NCBI GenBank assembly: GCA_002433675.1
Contig: DJIP01000400.1
Location: 13,459 to 20,631 of the forward strand
Direction: 5' to 3'
DNA from: Halomonas halophila
Lineage (GTDB): Bacteria; Pseudomonadota; Gammaproteobacteria; Pseudomonadales; Halomonadaceae
DNA: 7,173 bases
Part shown: positions 1 to 6,259 of the stretch, piece by piece
Layout of the letters: every line of letters begins with the position of its first letter
Position numbering within the stretch: position 1 is the first letter of the stretch
Made by a program: the position numbers and the translations under genes
The notes under the pieces: generated by a model
Databases searched by the model: none
What the model was told of the DNA's origin: nothing
The model's input: only the letters and a program-made list of their open reading frames with translations

Positions 1-3000
1 CATTGCCTGTCCAACTTCACCTTTCTCAAGGGCGCGTCTCACCCCCATGAGCTGGTCGCCCGCGCCGCCGAGCTTGGCTATCGCGCCCTGGCGATCACCG
101 ACGAGTGCTCGGTGGCCGGCATCGTGCGCGCCTGGGAGGCCGCCCGAGACCACCGGATCGCGCTGATCGTCGGTGCCGAGTTTCGCCTGGCCGATGAGGT
201 CGTGGTCGTGCTGGCCGAGAACCGCAGCGGCTACGCCAGCCTGTGCCGGCTGATCACCTTGGGTCGGCGCCGTGCGCCCAAGGGCAGCTATCGTCTCGAC
301 TGGGAGGACCTGGAGGCGCTCGAGGACTGCCTGCTGCTGTACCTGCCGGGCAGCGACGACGTCCAGACCCGGTCGAGAATGGACTGGCTTAGGGAACGCT
401 TCGGCGGGCGCTGCTGGGTGATGGTCCAGCGCCACTTCCAGGCAAGCGAGGAGGAGCGACTGGCGACGAGGATAGCGCTGGCCAGCGCCGCCGGCCTGCC
501 GCTGGTCGCCAGCGGCGGCGTCTTGATGCACCAGGCGAGCCGCAAGCGGTTGCAGGATGTGCTGACCGCACTTCGGCATCGTACCAGTGTGCAGCGCGCC
601 GGTTTTCTGCTCGAGCCCAACGCCGAGCGCTGCTTGCGGCCGCTGTCGCGGTTGGCGCAGTGTTTCGCGCCTGCGCTGCTCGAACAAAGCCTGCGTATCG
701 CCGAGCGCTGTCGCTTCGACCCCGGTGAGCTGCGCTACGAGTACCCCGAGGAACTGGTCCCCGACGGCCATACGCCGTCGTCCTGGCTGGCGCACAAGGT
801 GCGCCAGGGCGAGCGGCTGCGCTTCCCGGAGGGTACGCCTTCGGATATCGCCGAGCAGATCGCCCGCGAGCTTGAGCTGATCGCCAGGATGGCCTACGAG
901 CCGTTCTTTCTGACCATCGAGGACATCGTCGCCTTCGCCCGACGCCAGGGCATCCTGTGTCAGGGGCGTGGCTCGGCGGCCAATTCGGTGGTCTGTTACT
1001 GCCTGTTCATCACCGAGGTGGACCCCCGCCAGGTGCAGCTGCTGTTCGAACGCTTCATTTCCGAGGAGCGCGACGAGCCACCGGATATCGACGTGGACTT
1101 CGAGCACGAGCGTCGTGAGGAGGTGATCCAGTACATCTATCGGCGCTACGGTCGCGAGCGGGCCGGGCTTGCCGCCACCGTGATCAGCTACCGCCCCCGA
1201 AGCGCGCTGAAGGACGTGGGGCGGGCGCTGGGGCTGCAACCGGGCTATCTGGCCTGGCTCGCCAGTCGACTGGATCGACGCGAGGGTGAGGGCGCCTGGC
1301 TCGAGGCGCTCAAGCAGACCCTGGGGGAGACGGTAGGTACGGGAGCAACGGTAGAGCAAGGGGCTGGGCTAAGGGGCGGGCAGGGTGCAGACGCCACCAC
1401 TCCGGTGGTCCCGGAACTGCTGCGCCATCTGGTCGAACTGGTGGAGCAGCTATTGGGCTTTCCCCGCCACCTGTCCCAGCACGTGGGGGGCTTCGTGATC
1501 TCGCGCGGGCCGCTGCACGAGCTGGTGCCGGTGGAGAACGCCGCGATGGAGGGGCGCACTCTGATCCAGTGGAACAAGGACGACCTGGAAAGCCTGGGGC
1601 TGCTCAAGGTCGACGTGCTGGCGCTGGGCATGCTGACCGCCATTCGCAAGACCCTGGCCCTGCTGTCTGACGAGGGCGAACAACGGGGCGACAACAAGCG
1701 CTGCTATGAGAGCGAGGGCGAGAGCGAGGGCGAGAGCGAGGGCGAGCATCAGGCCATGGCGATGTCCCGGGTGCCCCGGGATGATCCCGAGGTCTACACC
1801 ATGCTCAGTCGCGGGGACAGCGTCGGCGTCTTCCAGGTGGAGAGCCGTGCCCAGATGAACATGCTGCCGCGCTTGAAGCCCCGCAACTACTACGACCTGG
1901 TAATCGAGATCGCCATCGTGCGTCCGGGGCCGATCCAGGGTGACATGGTGCATCCCTACCTGCGGCGGCGCGACGGCATCGAGGAAGTCAGCTATCCCAG
2001 CGACGAGGTCAGGGGCGTGCTCGAGCGTACCCTGGGGGTACCGATCTTCCAGGAGCAGGTGATCAAGCTGGCCATGGTGGCGGCAGGCTATTCCGGTGGC
2101 GAGGCCGACCAGTTGCGGCGAGCCATGGCGGCTTGGCGACGGGCCGGCACCATCGCCGAACACCAGCAGCGGCTGACCGCCGGCCTTCGAGCCAGGGGCT
2201 ACAGCGATGAGTTTGCCGCTGCCATCTGCCGCCAGATCGAGGGCTTTGGCCAGTACGGATTTCCCGAGTCCCACGCGGCGAGCTTTGCCCACCTGGTGTA
2301 CGTCTCGGCCTGGCTCAAGTATCACCATCCCGCGGCCTTCTGCTGCGGCCTGCTCAATAGCCAGCCGATGGGCTTCTATAGCCCGTCACAGCTGGTACAG
2401 GATGCCCGTCGTCATGGCGTTGAGGTGCGTACGGTGGATCTCAATGCAAGCCACTGGGACGCCACCCTGGAGCCAGACGGCGCCCTGCGTCTGGGCTTTC
2501 GTCTGGTCAAGGGACTGGGGCGTGGTGCCATCGACAGCCTGCTGGACGGGCGACCGGCCGAGGGCTATGCCAGCGTCGCCGAGGCCCGGCGTCGTGCGCC
2601 GATGTCGGCCCGCGAGTGGGAGGCGCTGGCGGCGGCCGGGGCGCTGTCGAGTCTCGGCGGCCATCGCTACCAGGCGCGCTGGAACCTGCTGGCGCCGGAT
2701 CCAGCGCTGGCGCTGGGCGAGACCGATATCATCGACGGCACCACCCCAGAGCTGGCGCCCCCCAGCGAGCAGTCCGACCTCGAGGAGGACTATCGCCACC
2801 TGGGGCTGAGCCTTGCCCGCCATCCCATGGCGTTGCTGCGCGAGCAGGCCGCGACGGGGCGACAAGGACTGGCGCGTTGCCTCAAGGCGACTGAGCTTGC
2901 CGAGCATGCCCACGGCCATCTGGTCCAGGTGGCGGGACTGGTGACCACCCGCCAGCGACCGGGCACCGCCTCCGGGGTGACCTTCGTGACCCTGGAAGAC

Positions 3001-3198
3001 GAAACCGGCAACGTCAATGTGGTGGTGTGGAAGGACACCGCCAAGGCCCAGCGCCAGGCGCTGTTGAACGCCCGGTTGTTGAAGGTCACCGGCCATCTGG
3101 AGCGCGAGGGCAGCGTGATTCACGTGATCGCCGGACGGCTCGAGGACTTGAGCGGCTTGTGGGCCGAACTCGGCGTGCCCTCGCGGGACTTTCGATAG
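1..3198 (+). CDS. dnaE2: Error-prone DNA polymerase DnaE2/ImuC, 5'-truncated by the window edge
   Basis: C-family DNA polymerase, homologous to the Pol III alpha subunit, used for translesion synthesis in SOS mutagenesis with ImuA/ImuB. The frame is open from base 1; the first visible residues (HCLSNFTFLKGASHP) are the usual DnaE2 PHP-domain start, so only the first few to about twenty codons are missing and the GTG at 112 is not the real start. Of 1065 visible residues: PHP domain at the N-terminus; palm motif PDIDVDF around residues 361-367 and the second catalytic Asp in LKVDVLALGM (residue 538); HLSQHVGG near 490-497; conserved fingers block FGQYGFPESHAASFAH near 748; helix-hairpin-helix-like LVKGLG near 833; C-terminal OB-fold from about 970, ending in the typical SRDFR. 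Two low-complexity insertions (residues about 443-470 and 561-585) interrupt conserved blocks. DnaE2 proteins usually lack proofreading. Its imuA/imuB partners and LexA box would lie outside the window. Identification is very secure. Confidence 0.97.
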   Translation, partial: HCLSNFTFLKGASHPHELVARAAELGYRALAITDECSVAGIVRAWEAARDHRIALIVGAEFRLADEVVVVLAENRSGYASLCRLITLGRRRAPKGSYRLDWEDLEALEDCLLLYLPGSDDVQTRSRMDWLRERFGGRCWVMVQRHFQASEEERLATRIALASAAGLPLVASGGVLMHQASRKRLQDVLTALRHRTSVQRAGFLLEPNAERCLRPLSRLAQCFAPALLEQSLRIAERCRFDPGELRYEYPEELVPDGHTPSSWLAHKVRQGERLRFPEGTPSDIAEQIARELELIARMAYEPFFLTIEDIVAFARRQGILCQGRGSAANSVVCYCLFITEVDPRQVQLLFERFISEERDEPPDIDVDFEHERREEVIQYIYRRYGRERAGLAATVISYRPRSALKDVGRALGLQPGYLAWLASRLDRREGEGAWLEALKQTLGETVGTGATVEQGAGLRGGQGADATTPVVPELLRHLVELVEQLLGFPRHLSQHVGGFVISRGPLHELVPVENAAMEGRTLIQWNKDDLESLGLLKVDVLALGMLTAIRKTLALLSDEGEQRGDNKRCYESEGESEGESEGEHQAMAMSRVPRDDPEVYTMLSRGDSVGVFQVESRAQMNMLPRLKPRNYYDLVIEIAIVRPGPIQGDMVHPYLRRRDGIEEVSYPSDEVRGVLERTLGVPIFQEQVIKLAMVAAGYSGGEADQLRRAMAAWRRAGTIAEHQQRLTAGLRARGYSDEFAAAICRQIEGFGQYGFPESHAASFAHLVYVSAWLKYHHPAAFCCGLLNSQPMGFYSPSQLVQDARRHGVEVRTVDLNASHWDATLEPDGALRLGFRLVKGLGRGAIDSLLDGRPAEGYASVAEARRRAPMSAREWEALAAAGALSSLGGHRYQARWNLLAPDPALALGETDIIDGTTPELAPPSEQSDLEEDYRHLGLSLARHPMALLREQAATGRQGLARCLKATELAEHAHGHLVQVAGLVTTRQRPGTASGVTFVTLEDETGNVNVVVWKDTAKAQRQALLNARLLKVTGHLEREGSVIHVIAGRLEDLSGLWAELGVPSRDFR
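1327..1410 (+). other. Low-complexity insertion in dnaE2 with atypical codons
   Basis: Residues about 443-470 of the visible polymerase are rich in Gly, Ala, Thr and Val and sit between a conserved helix (WLEALKQTLGE) and the conserved HLVELVEQLLGFPRHLSQHVGG block, where most DnaE2 proteins have only a short linker. Codons here include GTA, GGA, GCA, CTA and AGG, which are scarce in the flanking gene. The frame stays open, so I read it as a tolerated surface-loop insertion rather than a break. The exact boundaries are approximate. Confidence 0.6.
1708..1746 (+). repeat. In-frame 12-bp tandem repeat in dnaE2 (Glu-Ser-Glu-Gly units)
   Basis: The 12-bp unit GAGAGCGAGGGC occurs three times without a mismatch, followed by one more GAG. 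It encodes (ESEG)x3-E, residues about 570-582, in a linker between the LKVDVLALGM catalytic block and the conserved RDDPEVYTMLSRGDSVGVFQ block. Because the unit is a multiple of three, gain or loss of copies would keep the frame. The perfect identity at the DNA level suggests recent slippage expansion. Confidence 0.95.
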
Positions 3199-3253
3199 GT
3201 CTTGCCGTCTGCCTCCAACGCCGCCCTGCGCTTGGGGTCGCCCCGGTGTCGGC

Positions 3254-3655
3254 TTAGCGCTTGAGCACGCTGCCGTCGTCGTCGAGCAGGGGATAGGAGC
3301 CCTGTTCATCGTGGGTCTCGGGGCCGACCAGGGCCGGGGAGAAGGTGCAGATCACGGTCATGCCCTTTTCGCTCGACAGGATATGCTGCTGGTGCTTGTC
3401 GAGGGCGTAGAGCACACCGGGCTTGAGGTCCCACTTGCCGCCCTCGGTCAGGTCCTCGATCTGGCCCTCGCCGTCGATGCACAGGACCGTCTCGGTGTGG
3501 TTCTTGTACCACATGTGGAGTTCCTGGCCGGGCTTGATGTAGGTCTCGTGGACCGAATGCCCCATGCCGTCCTTGCGCAGGGTGTAGCGCCGGCTGATCC
3601 ACTTGTCGTCCTCTACGGCTGACTTCTCCGCGTCCTTGTGACTACGTACGATCAT
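3254..3655 (-). CDS. ectC: Solitary EctC-like ectoine synthase (cupin)
   Basis: 133-residue EctC-family cupin, close to the usual EctC length (about 130). Canonical EctC cyclises N-gamma-acetyl-diaminobutyrate to ectoine, a cytoplasmic osmolyte. Residues corresponding to the iron ligands reported for Paenibacillus lautus EctC (Glu57, Tyr85, His93) are E55, Y83 and H91. Substrate-contact equivalents W19, R23, T38, Y50, H53, C103, F105, E113 and H115 are also kept, while the usual Asn38 is replaced by H36. The N-terminus MIVR and the C-terminal ETHDEQGSYP are family hallmarks. The start is certain: ATG at 3655 overlaps the upstream stop (ATGA) and has an AAAGGAGGT Shine-Dalgarno. No ectA or ectB is present; the partner is a glutamate-synthase-domain gene. 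Family membership is secure. The true substrate is not: it could make ectoine from imported or separately made precursor, or act on another compound such as glutamine, which H. elongata EctC can cyclise as a side reaction. Confidence 0.9.
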   Translation of the reverse strand: MIVRSHKDAEKSAVEDDKWISRRYTLRKDGMGHSVHETYIKPGQELHMWYKNHTETVLCIDGEGQIEDLTEGGKWDLKPGVLYALDKHQQHILSSEKGMTVICTFSPALVGPETHDEQGSYPLLDDDGSVLKR

Positions 3656-5349
3656 CGTTGCACCTCCTTTGGCGGATGATGGCGGTCTCCTTCGCCGCCG
3701 TCTCGATGAGGGCCGGGGGCCGTCCTGTGGTCGCGGTCCTGTTGCGAGCCTCCCGGTCCACGCAAGAAGAGATGGGGACTGGCTTCAAGCCAGTCGTCTC
3801 GCCAGTAGGCGGGGAGTTGTCGTGCTCTCTGGTGGTCGAGCAAGGCGCCGACCTCCAGGCTGTCGACCTGCCATACCCGAGTGGCGGTGGCCGGTCCCTC
3901 GAGCAGGTGCTCAGGGCGCAGTTCGCCCGGGCCAGACAGGCCCATGGTGCCGATCATGTCGAGGCAGGCGTCCAGGGTCGCCCGGTGGAAGCGTTTGACG
4001 TTGTCGGCCTTGCTGTCGACATCGATGGAGCGACTGCGGGCCGGATCCTGGGTCGCCACCCCGGTGGGGCAGGTGTTGGTGTGGCAACGCTGGGCCTGGA
4101 TGCAACCCAGGGTAAACATGAACGGGCGCGCGGCGTTGCAGACGTCGGCGCCCAGCGCGAACTTCTCGACCATATCGATGGCAAGCGCCACCTTGCCGCT
4201 GGCGATCACGCTGACTTCGTCGCGTTTGCCGATCCCCTTGAGACAGGCGTCGACGATCGGCAGCGCTTCATCGATATAGCGGCCCACGTGGTCGGCGTAC
4301 TCCGCCGGCCCTGCGCCAGTGCCGCCTTCGGCGCCGTCCACGGTGATGAAATCCGGCTGGATACCGCTTGCCAGCATGGCCTTGCACATCGCCAGCATGT
4401 CCTGGGTGTGGCCCAGGCACAGCTTGATGCCCACCGGCTTGCCTCCGCTCAGATCGCGCAGGCGTTGGATGAAGTGCATCAGTTCCAGCGGGGTGGAAAA
4501 TTCCGGATGGGCCGCCGGCGAATAGCAGTCTTCCCCCACCGGGACCTGGCGTGTCTCGGCGATCTCCTGGTCGACCTTGGAGCCGGGGAGCATGCCGCCG
4601 TGTCCCGGTTTGGCGCCCTGGGACAGCTTGATCTCGATCATCTTGACCTGATCCTCGCGTGCCTTGGCGCTGAACGCTTCGGGGTCGAAGCGCCCCGCCT
4701 GGTCGCGGCAGCCAAAGTAGCCGCTGGCGATCTGCCAGATCAGGTCACCGCCGTGCCGCTGGTGATAAGGACTGATGGCGCCCTCGCCGGTGTCCTGGGC
4801 AAAGCCTCCGCGCCTGGCCCCCAGATTGAGGGCGGTGATGGCCCGCCCTGACAGGGCACCGAAGCTCATGGCGGAGATATTGAGCCGCGAAGAGCGGTAG
4901 GGGCGGTAGCACTGGGGACCACCGATGGTCACCCAAGCTTGCTGCGGGTCGACGCGAGTGGGGATCATGGCGTGGGCAATCTGCCGGCGCCCCTGGCGCA
5001 GCACGTCCTGGCGGGTGCCGAAGGGGGCGGTGTCGCTTCCCCCTTCGGCCCGGGCGCCGATGATCTGGCGCTGTTCGCGATTGAACGGCCGGCCGCTGGT
5101 CTCCGATTCGAAAAAGTACTGGCGCAGTTCCGGACGCAGAAACTCCATCATGTAGCGCAGATGGCCGACGATGGGGTAGTTGCGCAGCACGTTGTGGTTG
5201 GAGCGCAGGTCCAGCACGCCGACCACTCCCAGCGCCGCCAGCGGTAGCCACCACCAGAGTTGCTGCGGGGATGTCGGTAGCCAAAAGATGCCGAGCAGGC
5301 CTACTGCCATCAGGTAGCCGATCAGCAGTAGCCGAGGTGAACCAAGCAT
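3652..5349 (-). CDS. Membrane-anchored FMN-binding glutamate-synthase-domain protein
   Basis: 565-residue protein of the stand-alone glutamate synthase (GltB domain 2) family. Two hydrophobic helices (about residues 5-24 and 31-48) should anchor it in the inner membrane. The FMN-binding barrel follows: LNISAMSFGALSG near 156, DTGEGAISPYH near 186, IEIKLSQGAKPGHGG near 239, TVDGAEGGTGAGP near 336 and VIASGKV near 381. Cys416, Cys422 and Cys427 (GCIQAQRCHTNTCPTGVATQ) match the C-x5-C-x4-C [3Fe-4S] motif of glutamate synthases. The glutamine amidotransferase domain and the GltB C-terminal GXGXG domain are absent, so the nitrogen donor and physiological reaction are unknown. I chose the ATG at 5349, with AAGGGA 9 nt upstream; a TTG at 5394 extends the frame but lies inside the likely promoter. 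The last 35 or so residues (rich in Arg, Gly, His and Asp) go beyond the recognisable family core. First gene of an operon with the EctC-like gene. Confidence 0.93.
   Translation of the reverse strand: MLGSPRLLLIGYLMAVGLLGIFWLPTSPQQLWWWLPLAALGVVGVLDLRSNHNVLRNYPIVGHLRYMMEFLRPELRQYFFESETSGRPFNREQRQIIGARAEGGSDTAPFGTRQDVLRQGRRQIAHAMIPTRVDPQQAWVTIGGPQCYRPYRSSRLNISAMSFGALSGRAITALNLGARRGGFAQDTGEGAISPYHQRHGGDLIWQIASGYFGCRDQAGRFDPEAFSAKAREDQVKMIEIKLSQGAKPGHGGMLPGSKVDQEIAETRQVPVGEDCYSPAAHPEFSTPLELMHFIQRLRDLSGGKPVGIKLCLGHTQDMLAMCKAMLASGIQPDFITVDGAEGGTGAGPAEYADHVGRYIDEALPIVDACLKGIGKRDEVSVIASGKVALAIDMVEKFALGADVCNAARPFMFTLGCIQAQRCHTNTCPTGVATQDPARSRSIDVDSKADNVKRFHRATLDACLDMIGTMGLSGPGELRPEHLLEGPATATRVWQVDSLEVGALLDHQRARQLPAYWRDDWLEASPHLFLRGPGGSQQDRDHRTAPGPHRDGGEGDRHHPPKEVQR
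3662..3670 (-). promoter_or_regulatory. Strong Shine-Dalgarno for the ectC-like gene, inside the upstream gene
   Basis: On the minus strand AAAGGAGGT lies 6 nt before the ATG at 3655, a near-perfect match to the anti-SD of 16S rRNA. It is embedded in the last codons (PPKEVQR) of the glutamate-synthase-like gene, whose TGA overlaps the ATG as ATGA (3652-3655). This layout points to co-transcription and translational coupling, with independent initiation also possible. Confidence 0.9.
3777..3795. repeat. 19-bp palindrome in the 3' end of the glutamate-synthase-like gene
   Basis: GACTGGCTTCAAGCCAGTC is a perfect 9-bp inverted repeat around one central base. It encodes part of DDWLEASP, just where the conserved protein core ends and the unusual tail begins. 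RNA could fold into a tight hairpin, but no U-run follows it on either strand, so it is not a standard intrinsic terminator. It could be a REP-like element, an mRNA-processing or stability hairpin, or chance. Confidence 0.6.
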
Positions 5350-5358
5350 GAGCGCAGA

Positions 5359-5364
5359 TCCCTT
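5359..5364 (-). promoter_or_regulatory. Shine-Dalgarno deciding the start of the glutamate-synthase-like gene
   Basis: On the minus strand AAGGGA lies 9 nt before the ATG at 5349. The upstream in-frame TTG at 5394 has no such site and would lie upstream of the predicted transcription start, so the ATG is preferred. Confidence 0.65.
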
Positions 5365-5382
5365 GCGTTCAGAACCTGCCTC

Positions 5383-5418
5383 AATGTTATACAAACATTA
5401 TGCACTGTATGCAAACAG
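5383..5418 (-). promoter_or_regulatory. Putative tandem operator: two dyad motifs 20 bp apart over the promoter
   Basis: On the minus strand CTGTTTGCATACAG (5418-5405) and AATGTTTGTATAACATT (5399-5383) share the core TGTTTGYATA(A)CA, and the cores start exactly 20 bp apart, about two helical turns. Each is itself a dyad: CTGT-N6-ACAG, and AATGTT-N5-AACATT with all six pairs matching. One covers the -35-like and the other the -10-like element, so a bound dimer pair would be expected to block RNA polymerase. The regulator is not encoded in the window. The first dyad resembles a LexA box but has a 6-bp rather than 8-bp spacer. Confidence 0.5.
5386..5414 (-). promoter_or_regulatory. Predicted sigma70-type promoter of the glutamate-synthase-like/ectC-like operon
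   Basis: On the minus strand a -10-like TATAAC (5391-5386) follows a weak -35-like TTGCAT (5414-5409) with a 17-bp spacer. Transcription would start near 5379, about 30 nt before the ATG at 5349. The stretch is markedly A/T-rich compared with its surroundings. The -35 match is poor, so an activator or another -35 choice is possible. Confidence 0.5.
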
Positions 5419-5433
5419 CGCCATGCTTGGCCC

Positions 5434-6225
5434 TTACTCCTTCAACCAGCGAAAAGCGCGGGCGAGAAAGTCGCTGGCCTCATTCTCGATGATCTCGCCG
5501 TGGGCCATGATGATCCGAGCGGGGCGCCAGGAGAGCAGGGTGCGTAGATGTTCACTCGCCAGGTAGCGTCGGCCGAGGAAGCTCAGTCGCCACTCCAGCG
5601 GCATCCTGCCGTCAGGTGCCAGGATGCCCGAGAGCCTGGCCAGTCGACGCTGCCAGGGCGTCAGGGAAGCGGGGGGGAGATTGCCGATCAGGTCGGCGAC
5701 GATCAGGCTGCGGCTGGAACGATGCAGAAACACCGCTTCCTGCATGCGCGATGAGCCGGTGAACAGGCACTGGTCGATATCGTCACCCCAGTAGCGGTTG
5801 GGAGTGCCATCCAGGGTGCTTTCGAACACCAGGTCGCCGCGCTTGGCGATGACTTCCCGGGTGCCGAAACTGCGAGCCATCGGGTAGGCCATCTGCCATT
5901 CGCGCATGAACAGGTGGTGACAATGGTTGGGGGCGATCAGAAAGTGTACCTGGCCCAACTCGTCGAGGGCGTCACGCAGTGGCTCGGTCAGCGGAACGGG
6001 GCTGTGGACCCACAGCCGGCCGCCGCTCAGGCGTACTACCACCATGCGTGTCGGATAGGGCAGCAGCTTGCCACCGATGACGGGGCCATCCGCTATCCAT
6101 AGCTCAGGCGCCGTTGCCTTGAGCGGTGGTGCTTCATTCGAGAGTGTCACGCTTTTGTTCCCGCGCTTGATGACATCTCTCGAATATAACCTCTTTACGA
6201 TAGAGTTGCCGCATGTGTCTGGCAT
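5434..6225 (-). CDS. DUF4336 domain protein (metallo-beta-lactamase-like), function unknown
   Basis: Predicted cytoplasmic protein of up to 263 residues; I see no signal peptide or membrane segment. It matches the DUF4336 pattern: ELWIADGP near 41, RMVVVRLSGGRLWVHSPVPLT near 60-80, the His cluster LIAPNHCHHLFMREW near 96-110, FLHRSSRSLIVADLIGN near 166-182 and RIIMAHGEII near 237-246. The HxHH-like cluster, the later Asp (178) and final His (242) are arranged as in the metallo-beta-lactamase fold, suggesting a metal hydrolase, but no substrate is known for the family. The start is uncertain. The ATG at 6225 has no Shine-Dalgarno and abuts the palindrome downstream of ychF, and the first 26 residues do not look conserved; the in-frame GTG at 6147 (237 residues) is a good alternative. 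It is on the same strand as the next gene, but an intervening promoter suggests a separate unit. Confidence 0.85.
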   Translation of the reverse strand: MPDTCGNSIVKRLYSRDVIKRGNKSVTLSNEAPPLKATAPELWIADGPVIGGKLLPYPTRMVVVRLSGGRLWVHSPVPLTEPLRDALDELGQVHFLIAPNHCHHLFMREWQMAYPMARSFGTREVIAKRGDLVFESTLDGTPNRYWGDDIDQCLFTGSSRMQEAVFLHRSSRSLIVADLIGNLPPASLTPWQRRLARLSGILAPDGRMPLEWRLSFLGRRYLASEHLRTLLSWRPARIIMAHGEIIENEASDFLARAFRWLKE

Positions 6226-6233
6226 GTAAACGA

Positions 6234-6259
6234 CAACACCGAGGCATGCCTCGGTGTTG
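6234..6259 (-). terminator. Perfect 26-bp palindrome, probable ychF terminator hairpin
   Basis: Stem CAACACCGAGG / CCTCGGTGTTG (11 bp) with a CATG loop, starting 41 bp past the ychF stop. On the minus strand it is followed by TCGTTT, a weak U-tract; on the plus strand by ACAAAGG, with no U-run. It therefore best fits a rather weak intrinsic terminator for ychF. A DNA-level protein-binding site is an alternative, because the symmetry includes the centre. Confidence 0.6.

Noticed and set aside
1765..1781. TCCCGGG-TGC-CCCGGGA hairpin in dnaE2
   Set aside because: It encodes part of the SRVPRDDP segment leading into a conserved block and has no U-tract; most likely a by-product of GC-rich codons.
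1450..2328. Long antisense open frame (292 codons, minus strand) within dnaE2
   Set aside because: It mirrors the GC-rich codon pattern of dnaE2. The product is low-complexity (His, Gln, Ala and Leu repeats, the latter from the ESEG repeat read backwards) with no recognisable domain.
3199..3253. Possible bidirectional terminator between dnaE2 and the ectC-like gene
   Set aside because: Only a GGGG-TCG-CCCC mini-hairpin (3234-3244) and a 5-bp GCGCT/AGCGC match are visible, with no T-run on either side; not enough to call a terminator.
2386..3309. Antisense open frame (307 codons, minus strand) across the end of dnaE2
   Set aside because: It lies opposite the conserved OB-fold of dnaE2 and runs into the ectC-like gene in another frame; no start signal or domain.
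3658..4851. Antisense open frame (397 codons, plus strand) opposite the glutamate-synthase-like gene
   Set aside because: The opposite strand carries clear FMN and Fe-S motifs in a family-length protein; this frame has no family motif and is a shadow produced by third-position GC bias.
5350..5394. TTG start at 5394 for the glutamate-synthase-like protein (15 extra residues)
   Set aside because: The extension overlaps the likely -10 element and dyad, lacks a ribosome-binding site, and lies ahead of the first membrane helix; the ATG at 5349 with AAGGGA is better.
5405..5418. LexA (SOS) box upstream of the glutamate-synthase-like operon
   Set aside because: CTGT-N6-ACAG has a 6-bp spacer, whereas the gammaproteobacterial LexA box is CTGT-N8-ACAG; it fits better as one half of the repeated TGTTTGYATA(A)CA motif.
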